Assembly (NCBI GenBank): GCA_016937795.1
Contig: JAFGVV010000046.1
Coordinates: forward strand, 62,001 to 126,000
DNA from: Paludibacteraceae bacterium
GTDB lineage: Bacteria; Bacteroidota; Bacteroidia; Bacteroidales; Paludibacteraceae
DNA: 64,000 nt
Reading direction: 5' to 3'
A program made the position numbers and the translations under genes. Below, piece by piece: positions 27,418 through 37,401 of this stretch. How positions within the stretch are numbered: the stretch's first letter is position 1; every line of letters begins with the position of its first letter. The notes beneath the pieces were generated by a model, which saw only the letters and a list, made by a program, of their open reading frames with translations, was not told where the DNA came from and made no database searches.

Positions 27418-28992
27418 TCAAAATTCCGAACTAAAATGGAATCTGATATTTTTGAAGTCGTTTTGAGCCATTTGCAGCACATAACCTGAATCTGCCAGAA
27501 ATACATCGCGACCATCTTTATCCACAGCCATAAATTGTGATTTACGCTTTTTGAAATTTTCGAGTTCTGTGGCATCGTCACTCTCAATCCAGCAGGCTTT
27601 GTACAGGTTTATAGGCTCCCAGCGACACTGAGCACCATATTCGTGCAACAGACGATATTGAATAACCTCAAACTGAAGCTGACCTACAGTACCAATAATT
27701 TTACGATTGTTGAACTGATTCACAAACAACTGCGCCACGCCTTCGTCCATAAGCTGATTGATGCCTTTTTCCAATTGTTTGGTTTTCATCGGATCGGCGT
27801 TTTCAATATATTTAAACATTTCGGGCGAAAAGCTCGGAATGCCTTTGAACTGAAGTATTTCACCCGAAGTCAGCGTATCGCCAATTTTGAATGTGCCGGT
27901 ATCGGGTAGACCCACAATATCGCCGGCATAAGCTTCGTCCACCGTTTCCTTTTTCTGCGCCATAAAAGCAGTCGGTGCCGAAAAGCGCATCATTTTGCCA
28001 TGACGCACATGGCGGTAGTTTACATTTCGTTCAAACTTGCCCGAACATATTTTCACAAAAGCAATACAGCTTCGGTGATTGGGGTCCATATTGGCATGAA
28101 TTTTAAAAATAAAGCCTGTAAAAGCTTCCTCGTAAGGATCTATCACGCGTTCGGGCGTTTCTACAGGACGTGGCGAAGGGGCAATTTCCACAAAACAATC
28201 GAGCAATTCCTTAACCCCAAAAGTGTTCAGTGCGCTTCCGAAAAATACCGGAGCAAGTTCACCGGCAAGATATTTATTGACATCAAACTCAGAATAAACA
28301 CCATTGATAAGTTCAAGGTCTTCGCGAAGTTTCGCTGCATCATCATCGCCTACGAGTTTGTCGAGTTCCACTCCATTCACATCCACCTTTACGGTTTCGC
28401 TCACCATTTGTTTGTTTGGCGTGTAAAGTTCCAGATTGTCTTTGTAAATATTGTAAACACCCTTGAACGAGAAACCCTGATTAATTGGCCAGCTCAGCGG
28501 ACGCACATTGATTTTCAGCTCTGCTTCTAATTCGTCGAGCAAGTCGAAAGCATCTTTTCCTTCGCGGTCCATTTTGTTTACGAAAATCATCACCGGCGTA
28601 TTGCGCATACGGCACACTTCCATCAGTTTACGCGTTTGTGCTTCCACCCCTTTGGCCGTATCTACCACAATAATTACACTGTCCACAGCCGTGAGCGTAC
28701 GGTATGTATCTTCGGCAAAATCCTGGTGCCCGGGAGTGTCGAGAATGTTGATTTTATAATCGCGGTACTCGAAACCCATTACCGAAGTGGCTACCGAAAT
28801 TCCACGTTGCTTTTCAATTTCCATCCAGTCCGACGTGGCTGTTTTCTTTATTTTGTTCGATTTTACAGCACCTGCCACATGAATGGCACCCCCGAAAAGT
28901 AAAAGTTTTTCGGTAAGCGTAGTTTTACCCGCATCGGGGTGACTGATAATAGCAAAGGTACGACGGCGCTGAATTTCTGAGACTAATGACAT
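27418..28992 (-). CDS. prfC: Peptide chain release factor 3
   Basis: A 524-residue translational GTPase. The P-loop is SHPDAGKTT (17-25), followed by the RF3-typical [14 protein letters not shown], the [17 protein letters not shown]3 region and the [10 protein letters not shown]4 motif. Domain II and the RF3 C-terminal domain ([20 protein letters not shown]) are complete. RF3 recycles RF1 and RF2 after peptide release. The gene stands alone on the minus strand. Confidence 0.96.
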   Translation of the reverse strand: MSLVSEIQRRRTFAIISHPDAGKTTLTEKLLLFGGAIHVAGAVKSNKIKKTATSDWMEIEKQRGISVATSVMGFEYRDYKINILDTPGHQDFAEDTYRTLTAVDSVIIVVDTAKGVEAQTRKLMEVCRMRNTPVMIFVNKMDREGKDAFDLLDELEAELKINVRPLSWPINQGFSFKGVYNIYKDNLELYTPNKQMVSETVKVDVNGVELDKLVGDDDAAKLREDLELINGVYSEFDVNKYLAGELAPVFFGSALNTFGVKELLDCFVEIAPSPRPVETPERVIDPYEEAFTGFIFKIHANMDPNHRSCIAFVKICSGKFERNVNYRHVRHGKMMRFSAPTAFMAQKKETVDEAYAGDIVGLPDTGTFKIGDTLTSGEILQFKGIPSFSPEMFKYIENADPMKTKQLEKGINQLMDEGVAQLFVNQFNNRKIIGTVGQLQFEVIQYRLLHEYGAQCRWEPINLYKACWIESDDATELENFKKRKSQFMAVDKDGRDVFLADSGYVLQMAQNDFKNIRFHFSSEF

Positions 28993-29140
28993 ATATTGTG
29001 TTTGATTTTTTGAGGCTGCAAAAGTACTGAAATTTAGCTAAAGAGCCAAACTACAGTCTATTCGGATTTTTTCAATAAAAAAAGCATCCGCTCAATTTGG
29101 CTCAATCAACGGACACTTTTAATACTATACAAGTTAACGA

Positions 29141-29536
29141 TTACAATCCGCGACGCTCGCTTACAATAAGCAATGCTTCGTCGCGTATAGCGATAGGCAG
29201 TTGTATATTGCGCAGTTGCAGACTTTTAAGCCACGAAGCCACTTCATTTTCCCTAAGGGTATAAAACACATCCGCAATCTGATTTTGTTGCTGTTCGCTT
29301 AACATATCAGCTTCGATGCCCGACAGTTTATCAAGCTCTTCGTCGTCGAAATACTCAATTTTGTCGCTCGAGTTCAAAAGCGAATCAGCCTCACAAACCT
29401 CATGTGCTCCACAACAACCTTCCGGATTGTTTTCAATCACAATTTTCTGCTCTTCATTTTTATTTTTTCTGTTGAAATAAGTCAGCAGATAAACCAATAA
29501 ACCGAACGCTATCAGCGTAATAATTAAAACCCACAT
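29141..29536 (-). CDS. Small membrane-anchored protein with Cys-rich motif
   Basis: A 131-residue protein with one N-terminal membrane helix (WVLIITLIAFGLLVYLLTYF), a basic linker, and a motif GCCGAHEVCEAD at about residues 41-52 whose three Cys and one His could bind metal or a cluster. The C-terminal half is helical and acidic (FDDEELDKLSGIEADML) and ends with a conserved-looking RNIQLPIAIRDEALLIVSER. Similar proteins occur in Bacteroidetes from memory, but I know no function. It stands alone between prfC and sprE/porW. Confidence 0.7.
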   Translation of the reverse strand: MWVLIITLIAFGLLVYLLTYFNRKNKNEEQKIVIENNPEGCCGAHEVCEADSLLNSSDKIEYFDDEELDKLSGIEADMLSEQQQNQIADVFYTLRENEVASWLKSLQLRNIQLPIAIRDEALLIVSERRGL

Positions 29537-29610
29537 ATATTTTAAGTGATATTTATCTTAATACAACATAATTTTCGCTGCAAAGTTAACTCTTAATGCC
29601 CAATTTTGCT

Positions 29611-29618
29611 TATTTTTG
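29611..29618 (+). promoter_or_regulatory. Candidate -7 box for sprE/porW
   Basis: TATTTTTG matches the Bacteroidetes -7 consensus TAnnTTTG. It lies 90 bp before the preferred TTG start at 29708, or 21 bp before an alternative TTG at 29639. No clear -33 element is present. Confidence 0.4.
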
Positions 29619-29707
29619 TGAGTTAAAAACACAATAGATTGCAGTTTTTTAAGTTAGTACTTCTGAATTCTGAATTATTATTAAGAACACTTTTTTCTAT
29701 CGCAACT

Positions 29708-32700
29708 TTGAAAGTTAAATTACAACATATCATTCCGTTATTACTATTAATGCTTCTTGCAGGTGGTTGTTCAATGAAAAAAAACACTCGCACCACCCGC
29801 AATTTCAAAGCTTTGAACACGCGTTTCAATGTGTATTTCAACGGACAGACAAGCTACGAGCTGGGGCTTAAAAAAATTGCTGAATCGCACTCCGAAGACT
29901 ATTCGGCAATTATTCCGCTTTATCCCATAAGTCATCACGAAAATGCCAACTCAGCGAAAAGCGACATGGATCGCTCCATCGAGAAATCGCGAAAAGCCAT
30001 AAAACTCTATTCTATAAAACAAAAGCCCGAACGCAACCTGCGCAAATGGAGCGACCCCGAATACAGGCTGTGGTACAATCAGAATGAATTTAACCCCGAA
30101 CTGATACATGCCTGGATGCTACTTGCCAAATCGGAATTTCATAAAGCCGATTTTATTGGCTCGGTAGGCACATTCACTTATATTGCGCGTCACTACAGTC
30201 ACGACAAGGATGTGGTGGCACAATGTCAGCTATGGATGGCACGTGCTTATGGCGAAATGGGCTGGATTTACGAAGCTGAGCAGGTACTTTCGAAAATTAA
30301 ACAGGACGACCTTAAAATGTCGAACACAGGACTGTTTGCAGCCGTAAATGCCGATTTATTACTCAAAAAGAAACAATATCGCGAAGCCATCCCTTTTCTC
30401 GAACTGACGCTAAAAAGCGAAAAGGACAAGTTGCAAAAACAACGCATAAACTACCTGTTGGCACAACTCTATCGCAAAACGGGGAACGACACACAAGCTT
30501 ACAAACTTTTCAGCGAGGTGGTAAAAATGAATCCACCTTACGAAATGGATTTCAATGCACGTATTTACCGTGCCGAACTTAACCCGAATGTAATCGCAGT
30601 ACGCAAGGAGCTGGAGAAAATGCTTAAAAACCCAAACAACAAGGATTATCACGATCAGATTTACTTCACACTCGGAAAAACATATCTGGCTCAGGGCGAC
30701 ACTGTGCAGGCTATGAAACTTTATGAGCAATCGGCTGAAAGCAGCACTCGCAATGGATTCGACAAAGCGCTGACACTTATCACCCTGGGCGACCTTTATT
30801 ACAACAATCAAAACTATATCCAAGCGCAACCATGCTACGACGAAGCTTCGAAAATCATTACAGTGGAAAACGAAGACTACGCACGTGTGGAAAAACGCGC
30901 CATCACCCTGAGCGAACTCGTAGTGCAACACGAAATTGTGGTTTTGCAGGATAGCCTTCAATACCTTGCCTCACTACCCGAAGACAAGCGCCTGGAAACC
31001 ATCAATAAAGTAATTGAGAAACTCATTGCCGACGAAAAAGCGGCTGCCGAAGCTGAAGCTGCCAAAGCCAATCAGATAGACGATGGTCCCGAACTTATGC
31101 AACCTCTTGGATTTAATCAGGGTAGCGGCGATTGGTATTTCTACAATACTTCCATCGTAAAAACCGGACAACGTGACTTTCGTAAAAAATGGGGCACACG
31201 TAAACTTGAAGATAACTGGCGACGCACAAACAAAAGCTCTGCGCTGTTTGCCGACGAAACTATTACCAACGACAATACCGGAGAACTTGTTGAAGGAGCT
31301 GAAAACGACACAACCAATATCAACACTGCCAGCGATCCGAAATCGCCGGAATTCTACCTGCAACAAATTCCGCTGACCACAGCTGCCATCAAAAAATCAA
31401 ATGCCGAAATTGCCGATGCACTCTTCAGCATGGGCATGATATACAAGGACAAAGTAGAAGATTACCCTATGGCTGTGCGTACTTTCGAAGAATTCAACAA
31501 GCGCTTCCCTGCCGACCCACGCGTGGAAGAGTCGCTATATCAGGCTTATATTGTGAGCTCCCGCTTGAAAGATGATTCGCAGGTTATACATTTCAAAAAC
31601 ACTCTGCTTACTCAATTTCCGGCATCGAAATATGCCGAAGTTTTGTCGCAGCCCGACTACAGCGCACGTATGGAACGTATGATACAACAACAGGACTCGC
31701 TCTACCGCGTGACCTACGACGCTTACAACCGCAGTGACTTTGCTACTGTACATCAGCAGGTAGCCTATATGCAAAAAGAGTTTCCGCTATCGTCCTTACT
31801 ACCCAAATTCCTTTTCCTTGATGCTTTAAGCACCGGAAAATCGGACACCCAGGACAAATTCGAAGTAAAACTCAACCACTTAGTCGAAAAATATCCCGAA
31901 AGTGATGTAAGCTCCATGTCGAAGGACATCATTGCATTAATGACACAGGGCCGCGAAGCCAAAACAGGAACCACACACGGCAGCCTGCTTTCGCGACGCG
32001 AAAAAACACTTAACACTGAGGATGCCGAACAGGAAAACAAGCAATTTTCTATTGAAAAAGAAAGCAAACACAGGCTTTTACTGATTAGCTCAGCCGACAA
32101 AACAGCCATCAACAATATGCTGTTCAATGTGGCCGCTTATAACTTCACAAGGTTTATGGTAAAAGACTTCGATTTGGTTATCAACACAATTGACAGCACT
32201 AAAACCAGCCTGTCAGTCACCAACTTCGATTCGTACGACGAAGCGCTGTGGTACCTTAGCTCTGTGGACACCGACCCCGAACTGCGAGCAATTTTCGACG
32301 ACAACGCAACTCAAAAAATAATAGTTTCGGAAGAAAACTACGCTTTATTGCGCACCGTTTTCAGTCTTGACGAGTATCAGCTTTTCCATCAAAGTAATCT
32401 GGCAAAATCAGTAACTCAGATCAACACAAATTCAAAACTATCAATAAAAAAAGATATCAAAACTGTGTTGGAAAATAAACCTTCAGTGACACAGGCAAAT
32501 ACCAAAACAGAAAAAAAAGCAACAGAAGTTGCGAAAAACAACAGCACTCAAACCGGCGAAAATAAACCGGCTACAGCTACTACCAATACTGCCCCGACCA
32601 CCACAGCATCTGTTAACACTCAAGCATCAACAGCCACGCAATCAACAACTCCTGCTGCTGTAAAGGATGATGTGCCATTGTTCAAAAACCTTTTTGCTTA

Positions 32701-33055
32701 TCGCGAAAAAGAAGAACATTTTGTGGCCATTGCTGTTATGTCCGGCAATTACGATTTTGAACAGTTTAAAGCCGGGCTCGACACCTATCATCAACAAAAC
32801 TATTCGGTGCTAAACCTGAAAATCCAAAAAGAAGAAGTGAACAAAATGCAGGTCATTATCATTGGACCATTTGCCGATGCCAATATAGCCAAATCGTACC
32901 TTTTCCGCATTGTACGCGAAAATGCTGTAATGGCACCAGTCAAAGGCACTGAATACCGCAACCTGCTCGGTTCAAAACAAAACCTGAATGTAATGATGCA
33001 ACAAAATGCCATGAATATATATTTTGAGTTTATGCAACAGTATTATCTAAAATAA
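29708..33055 (+). CDS. porW: Type IX secretion system TPR lipoprotein SprE/PorW
   Basis: A large TPR lipoprotein, about 1115 residues from the preferred start. The signal LKVKLQHIIPLLLLMLLAGG-C fits a lipobox, and the mature N-terminus has the family-typical NTRFNVYFNGQTSYELGLKK. TPR repeats run through about residues 90-750. The C-terminal part has a Thr/Ala/Lys-rich linker (TQTGENKPATATTNTAPTT) followed by an alpha/beta domain beginning near LFKNLFAYREKEEHFVAIAV. SprE/PorW is needed for type IX secretion and gliding. Two substrates with type IX sorting domains are encoded in this window (544-4680 and 45108-47414). No ATG suits the signal peptide; TTG at 29708 is preferred, TTG at 29639 is possible. 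Confidence 0.82.
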   Translation: MKVKLQHIIPLLLLMLLAGGCSMKKNTRTTRNFKALNTRFNVYFNGQTSYELGLKKIAESHSEDYSAIIPLYPISHHENANSAKSDMDRSIEKSRKAIKLYSIKQKPERNLRKWSDPEYRLWYNQNEFNPELIHAWMLLAKSEFHKADFIGSVGTFTYIARHYSHDKDVVAQCQLWMARAYGEMGWIYEAEQVLSKIKQDDLKMSNTGLFAAVNADLLLKKKQYREAIPFLELTLKSEKDKLQKQRINYLLAQLYRKTGNDTQAYKLFSEVVKMNPPYEMDFNARIYRAELNPNVIAVRKELEKMLKNPNNKDYHDQIYFTLGKTYLAQGDTVQAMKLYEQSAESSTRNGFDKALTLITLGDLYYNNQNYIQAQPCYDEASKIITVENEDYARVEKRAITLSELVVQHEIVVLQDSLQYLASLPEDKRLETINKVIEKLIADEKAAAEAEAAKANQIDDGPELMQPLGFNQGSGDWYFYNTSIVKTGQRDFRKKWGTRKLEDNWRRTNKSSALFADETITNDNTGELVEGAENDTTNINTASDPKSPEFYLQQIPLTTAAIKKSNAEIADALFSMGMIYKDKVEDYPMAVRTFEEFNKRFPADPRVEESLYQAYIVSSRLKDDSQVIHFKNTLLTQFPASKYAEVLSQPDYSARMERMIQQQDSLYRVTYDAYNRSDFATVHQQVAYMQKEFPLSSLLPKFLFLDALSTGKSDTQDKFEVKLNHLVEKYPESDVSSMSKDIIALMTQGREAKTGTTHGSLLSRREKTLNTEDAEQENKQFSIEKESKHRLLLISSADKTAINNMLFNVAAYNFTRFMVKDFDLVINTIDSTKTSLSVTNFDSYDEALWYLSSVDTDPELRAIFDDNATQKIIVSEENYALLRTVFSLDEYQLFHQSNLAKSVTQINTNSKLSIKKDIKTVLENKPSVTQANTKTEKKATEVAKNNSTQTGENKPATATTNTAPTTTASVNTQASTATQSTTPAAVKDDVPLFKNLFAYREKEEHFVAIAVMSGNYDFEQFKAGLDTYHQQNYSVLNLKIQKEEVNKMQVIIIGPFADANIAKSYLFRIVRENAVMAPVKGTEYRNLLGSKQNLNVMMQQNAMNIYFEFMQQYYLK

Positions 33056-33083
33056 TAAGAGATTACTATCGTCTTGAAAAAAC

Positions 33084-33179
33084 CGATTAACTGATCAACT
33101 AATTGACTGATCAACTAATTGACTGATCAACTAATTGACTGATTGACTAATTGACTAATTGACTAATTGACTAATCAAC
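33084..33179. repeat. 12 x 8-bp tandem array
   Basis: Twelve consecutive 8-bp units of type TAATTGAC/TGATCAAC/TGATTGAC fill this 96-bp stretch between sprE/porW and the MlaF-like gene. Copy-number change would alter spacing upstream of the ABC gene rather than a reading frame. Confidence 0.9.
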
Positions 33180-33234
33180 CGACCAATTAGCCTAACACCC
33201 TGAATTTGAAACACCGAACACAAAATAAGAACAT

Positions 33235-33993
33235 ATGATTGAAGTAAAAAATATAGACAAATCCTTTGACGGAAACAAAGTACTGAAAAATGTGTCGGCA
33301 GTATTTGACGACGGTAAAACAAATATGATTATCGGTGCCAGCGGATCAGGGAAAACAGTATTAATGAAAAGTATTATCGGCCTGCACCGTATCGACAATG
33401 GACGAATTGAATACGATGGACGTAATTTGCCGGATATGCGGATGAAGGATATACGCACATTACGCCGCGAGGTGGGTATGCTTTTTCAGGGCTCAGCACT
33501 TTTCGATTCCATGTCGGTACTCGAAAATGTAATGTATCCGCTCGAAATGTTTGCACGCACAACAAAGGCTGAAATGGAAGAACGCGCTCGCTTCTGCCTG
33601 AAACATGTTGATCTGCAGGAAAAATCATTTAAACTGGCACCTTCCGAGATAAGTGGAGGTATGCAAAAACGTGTAGCTATTGCACGCGCCATTGCCCTAC
33701 AGCCCAAATATCTGTTTTGCGACGAACCCAACTCAGGTCTTGACCCTAAAACATCACTTATTATCGACCGTTTAATACATGACATCACCGTTGAATTTAA
33801 TATTACCACTATTATCAACTCACACGATATGAATTCGGTTATGGAGATAGGCGAAAATATTATTTTTATCAACAAAGGCGAAATGGCCTGGCAGGGTAGC
33901 AAAGAAGATATTTTCCATGTGGAAAACGAAGACCTGAACGATTTTGTATTTGCATCGAATCTTTATAAGAAGGTAAAAGCTGCAAATTCGTAA
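33235..33993 (+). CDS. ABC transporter ATP-binding protein, MlaF-like
   Basis: A 252-residue ATPase with Walker A GASGSGKT (about 38-45), signature ISGGMQKRVAIARA, and Walker B YLFCDEPNSGLDP. The EVGMLFQGSALFDSMSV segment and the SGGMQKR signature are typical of MlaF/Ttg2A, the ATPase of the MCE-type phospholipid transporter that keeps outer-membrane lipid asymmetry. The usual partner permease (MlaE) and MCE (MlaD) genes would be expected next to it, but upstream is an array and sprE/porW and downstream is exonuclease III, so the partners are elsewhere. Confidence 0.85.
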   Translation: MIEVKNIDKSFDGNKVLKNVSAVFDDGKTNMIIGASGSGKTVLMKSIIGLHRIDNGRIEYDGRNLPDMRMKDIRTLRREVGMLFQGSALFDSMSVLENVMYPLEMFARTTKAEMEERARFCLKHVDLQEKSFKLAPSEISGGMQKRVAIARAIALQPKYLFCDEPNSGLDPKTSLIIDRLIHDITVEFNITTIINSHDMNSVMEIGENIIFINKGEMAWQGSKEDIFHVENEDLNDFVFASNLYKKVKAANS

Positions 33994-33997
33994 AAAT

Positions 33998-34043
33998 GTT
34001 TCAGGTTTCAGGTTTAAAAGTTTCATGATTCAATTATTCATCC
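33998..34043. repeat. 7-8 bp periodic array after the MlaF-like gene
   Basis: Units GTTTCAG, GTTTCAG, GTTTAAAA, GTTTCATG, ATTCAATT and ATTCATCC run from just after the stop codon to the GC-rich repeat element at 34054. Confidence 0.5.
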
Positions 34044-34053
34044 AACCACTCTT

Positions 34054-34075
34054 CTCCCCTTTAGGGGTTGGGGGT
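34054..34075. repeat. Copy of the CCCCTTTAGGGG interspersed element
   Basis: The 22-bp element containing CCCCTTTAGGGGTTGGGGGT is identical to the copy inside the aminotransferase gene at 56575-56596. Its core is a short palindrome. It lies just before the exonuclease III start codon. Confidence 0.8.
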
Positions 34076-34088
34076 CAATTATAAATTT

Positions 34089-34850
34089 ATGAAAATAATA
34101 TCATACAACGTAAACGGTATCAGGGCAGCCCTGACAAAGAATTTCACCGAATGGTTACATGCTGAAAATCCTGATATTTTATGCCTACAGGAAACAAAAG
34201 CACAGCCCGATCAGGTCGACACAATGCTTTTTGCTGAAATGGGCTATACTTCATTTCTGCATTCGGCCGAAAAAAAAGGTTACAGCGGAGTGGCTATACT
34301 CACCAAAATAGCGCCCGACAATGTGGTAGTGGGGATGAATCATCCGCGCTACGATGCCGAAGGACGTGTGATTCGTGCCGACTTTGGCGACCTCTCGGTC
34401 ATAAGTGTGTACATTCCTTCAGGTTCGTCAGGCGACGAGCGCCAGGCCTTCAAAATGGATTTCTTAGAAGCTTTTCTGCCTTTTATAGAAGATGTACGCA
34501 AAACACGCCCCAACCTGGTGGTGTGCGGCGACTATAATATTTGTCATAAACCAATCGACATTAATCATCCTGAGCGACAGAAAGGTGTATCAGGGTTCCT
34601 GCCCGAGGAACGTGAGTGGCTCGACCGCTACGAGGCAACGGGCATGGTCGATTCATTCCGTATATTCGACCAGAGCGCCGAAAAGTACAGTTGGTGGAGC
34701 TACAGGGGTGGCGCACGCTATCGTAATGCAGGCTGGCGTATCGACTACCATTGGGTTAGCGAACCCTTGCGAAACCGCCTGACATCTGCGGCCATACTCA
34801 CCGAAGCTGTTCATTCTGACCATTGCCCCGTCACTGTGGAGATCGACTGA
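34089..34850 (+). CDS. Exodeoxyribonuclease III / AP endonuclease
   Basis: A 253-residue enzyme starting at [15 protein letters not shown]; an earlier in-frame start at 34068 lies within the upstream repeat and is unlikely. The ExoIII/EEP motifs are complete: [40 protein letters not shown] and [11 protein letters not shown]. It cuts DNA at abasic sites and acts as a 3'-5' exonuclease in base excision repair. The monocistronic gene is preceded by a 22-bp interspersed repeat and followed by a spacer with a candidate promoter for the next gene. Confidence 0.95.
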   Translation: MKIISYNVNGIRAALTKNFTEWLHAENPDILCLQETKAQPDQVDTMLFAEMGYTSFLHSAEKKGYSGVAILTKIAPDNVVVGMNHPRYDAEGRVIRADFGDLSVISVYIPSGSSGDERQAFKMDFLEAFLPFIEDVRKTRPNLVVCGDYNICHKPIDINHPERQKGVSGFLPEEREWLDRYEATGMVDSFRIFDQSAEKYSWWSYRGGARYRNAGWRIDYHWVSEPLRNRLTSAAILTEAVHSDHCPVTVEID

Positions 34851-34933
34851 TTTTTTTCAGTGCAAACAACTGATTTTTAATTTTAAAAAACAATAAATCA
34901 AGTTTTCAGTGCGTTGTATGCGCCGAAATGTAT

Positions 34934-34941
34934 TAACTTTG
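34934..34941 (+). promoter_or_regulatory. Candidate -7 box of the DUF6242-like gene
   Basis: TAACTTTG matches TAnnTTTG, 30 bp upstream of the ATG at 34972. The -33 region shows only a near match (GTTGT). Confidence 0.45.
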
Positions 34942-34971
34942 TCCGCTGTTTAAAATAAAACCGAATTTTAT

Positions 34972-36363
34972 ATGTCATTTAATCCTTTCAGACTTCTGGT
35001 CCTTTTGGCTACAATGCTAACAATTGTATCCTGCGATTGGCTCGATACCGAAGAAGAAACCGAAGTATCCACTAATCCATCTTTTGCCTCGCTAAGATTC
35101 ACATCGTCGGATTACAGAGTCAGCACTGCTTATTTCACTGTGGTCAAAGAAGATGACATACAAGATTCGATTGTTGTAAATTTAGACTCACTACCTTACA
35201 ATACAGATATCAGTAAGCTTGTAAGCACCTACAGCTTCAGCAGTGTTGCCAATACCTATGCATTTGTAACCGATTCACTGGGAGGGATTGACACCATCAA
35301 TATTTCAGCCACTACCGAAGCCGACACAATAGATTATCGCTGGGGTGTCCGTTTGAAAAATTATGCTGCTAATGGTATCGATACGGCATCATACATTGTA
35401 AAAGTAAATGTACACACTGTAGAACCCGAACTTTATCAATGGAACCGCGTGCAAACATCACTCTTTTCGCATCCGGGAAGTCAGCAGAAAGCAATACTTT
35501 TCAACGATTCTATTTTCTTCTATACAGGTAGTGGTATCAGCAACACACTGTATAGTTCCAAAGATGGTTATGACTGGACTCCTGCACAAAACATAGCCGG
35601 ATTGCCCGAAAATTCTCAATTACGAAACCTTGTAGTCTTTAAAAACAAAATATATTATGCCCATGCCGACAGTTCGCTTTATATAACTGAAAACGGACGT
35701 CAATGGACGCAAATGTCTTTTGCCACACAAAGCTTCCATATCACAAGCTTGCTATTCCAACTAAGCGATACCCTTCATGCTGTCGCACAACAGGGAACCG
35801 ATCACTACTTTGCCTTTAGTCACGATGGCACCAGCTGGCAACTCGACAAGAAGGTACCCACCGGCTTCCCTGTAACCGGCTATGCTGCCCTTTCGTTTCA
35901 CACACGCACCAATGTACCACGCGCAATTGTAGTGGGTGGCTACACAGCCAACGAAAATATTATGCAAAATATATGGACTACCGAAAATGCCAAATACTGG
36001 ATCGATTTTAGCACCGAAAAAACTAATCTCGACTATCTGGCCGGCGCAAGTCTGATTACTTACGACAATAAAATCCTGTTGATAGGTCGTATGAATGACG
36101 AAGGACTAGTGCATGAAAACTGGTACCTCGAATCGAAAGACGAAGGCCTTAGTTGGAATACACCCGACACCACCTACAATCAGGTCCGCGAACTAATGTA
36201 TAATCCCACCGACACTTCGTACATATACATGGAACCACGTTACCTGACTTCAGCTATTGTACGCGACAAAAGAATCATCATCATTGGCGGTCGCGATCAT
36301 GCTACATTCTTCAGCGATGTATGGATAGGAAAACTGAATCGTTTAAGCTTTTTACGGCAATAA
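34972..36363 (+). CDS. Lipoprotein with propeller-like repeats (DUF6242-like)
   Basis: A 463-residue lipoprotein with signal MSFNPFRLLVLLATMLTIVSC (Cys21). An N-terminal beta-sandwich-like region (about 35-150) is followed by kelch/BNR-like repeats: AILFNDSIFFYTGSG, LYSSKDGYDWTPAQN, LYITENGRQWTQMSF, YFAFSHDGTSWQLD, IWTTENAKYWIDF and YLESKDEGLSWNTPD. The repeated W at each blade end is typical of six- or seven-bladed propellers. Bacteroidetes proteins with this plan are annotated as DUF6242; function unknown. It is monocistronic, with a terminator after the stop. Confidence 0.75.
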   Translation: MSFNPFRLLVLLATMLTIVSCDWLDTEEETEVSTNPSFASLRFTSSDYRVSTAYFTVVKEDDIQDSIVVNLDSLPYNTDISKLVSTYSFSSVANTYAFVTDSLGGIDTINISATTEADTIDYRWGVRLKNYAANGIDTASYIVKVNVHTVEPELYQWNRVQTSLFSHPGSQQKAILFNDSIFFYTGSGISNTLYSSKDGYDWTPAQNIAGLPENSQLRNLVVFKNKIYYAHADSSLYITENGRQWTQMSFATQSFHITSLLFQLSDTLHAVAQQGTDHYFAFSHDGTSWQLDKKVPTGFPVTGYAALSFHTRTNVPRAIVVGGYTANENIMQNIWTTENAKYWIDFSTEKTNLDYLAGASLITYDNKILLIGRMNDEGLVHENWYLESKDEGLSWNTPDTTYNQVRELMYNPTDTSYIYMEPRYLTSAIVRDKRIIIIGGRDHATFFSDVWIGKLNRLSFLRQ

Positions 36364-36386
36364 AAACATCATATACCGATAAATCG

Positions 36387-36419
36387 AAAAGCCTGAGTCC
36401 TAACAATTCAGGCTTTTTT
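36387..36419 (+). terminator. Terminator after the DUF6242-like gene
   Basis: AAAAGCCTGA pairs with TCAGGCTTTT, followed by more T residues. It lies 24 bp after the stop codon. Confidence 0.85.
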
Positions 36420-36479
36420 AATAAAACAAACACACATTCAACTATATAAAACCAATTTAAAAGGCTCAATAAAAGACAT

Positions 36480-36671
36480 ATGGCAAAAATAGGATTGAAA
36501 ATAGGCGATACACATATGCTTATAAAACTTACCGACCAGGAAGAAATACGCTACAACCAACTAATCGACATTGAACCCGGCACAGTAATAAGCCCTGACA
36601 GACGTGCCGAAATTATCAATCAGGTCATTACCGAAAGTAATAAAGAAAAAAACAAATCAAAAGAAAAGTAA
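36480..36671 (+). CDS. Small conserved-looking hypothetical protein
   Basis: A 63-residue soluble protein starting MAKIGLKIGDTHMLIKL with a basic, Lys-rich end (SNKEKNKSKEK). It has an ATG start and codon use similar to neighbours, and the frame is not the shadow of another gene. I do not recognise the family and predict no domain. It is probably real but unassigned. Confidence 0.5.
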   Translation: MAKIGLKIGDTHMLIKLTDQEEIRYNQLIDIEPGTVISPDRRAEIINQVITESNKEKNKSKEK

Positions 36672-36802
36672 ATTTTCAACCATGACAATCGGCAGCGCTG
36701 AATGTTGATATAAACCCAACCTATAAGTGACCACAAATAGCTTTTCAACAAAAACGACACAAGCTCCCCCCCCATGAAAAATCTAAATTAAGCTCTTGCA
36801 AA

Positions 36803-37276
36803 ATGAAAGTTGAACGACAATTATATAAAGCCTCGTTTAAAAACATGTTTTGGTATTTTTTACTTCAATTTGTTTTGATAAATATTATTGTATTAATATA
36901 CAACATATTATCCGAAAACCAATGCTTTACAATTAACAACATTGCAATACTTTTCCAATTTGTCTTACCGGTAATCAACGCTGTTATATACGAAACGAGA
37001 AACCGTTCGGGAATTCTCAAAGTTTCCGGATACTCCAAAGCGAACGAAATTAAAGAAATAATAGAGCTTGCTATGAAAATAAAAGGTTTGACGAAAACCG
37101 AAATCAGCAAAGGACATGACCTGTATTTGAATACTTCAGAAAAAAGCAGGATTTACAACTTTTTCTTTCTGGAAAAAATAACTATTAAATACAATGACAA
37201 TAACATCATGGTTTTGGGCAAAAAGAATGCTTTACAATCTCTCGAAATGAAACTGAACAACCCCCTTTCTTCGTAA
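36803..37276 (+). CDS. Membrane protein of unknown function
   Basis: A 157-residue protein with two N-terminal membrane segments (MFWYFLLQFVLINIIVLIYN and IAILFQFVLPVINAVIY) and a soluble C-terminal domain (residues about 70-157) containing EIKEIIELAMKIKGLTKTE and KITIKYNDNNIMVLG. The plan resembles small PH-domain-like membrane proteins but I cannot confirm it. There is no obvious partner gene. Confidence 0.6.
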   Translation: MKVERQLYKASFKNMFWYFLLQFVLINIIVLIYNILSENQCFTINNIAILFQFVLPVINAVIYETRNRSGILKVSGYSKANEIKEIIELAMKIKGLTKTEISKGHDLYLNTSEKSRIYNFFFLEKITIKYNDNNIMVLGKKNALQSLEMKLNNPLSS

Positions 37277-37401
37277 TATCGTGTTTTAAAAACTACATCC
37301 CTGCCATCAGCAACGTACTGAAATACAAAGCACCAAACATTATACATGAAAACCATTTGAGCCATTTAGCTGTTATTATAAGCAAAAACATAACATCAGA
37401 A

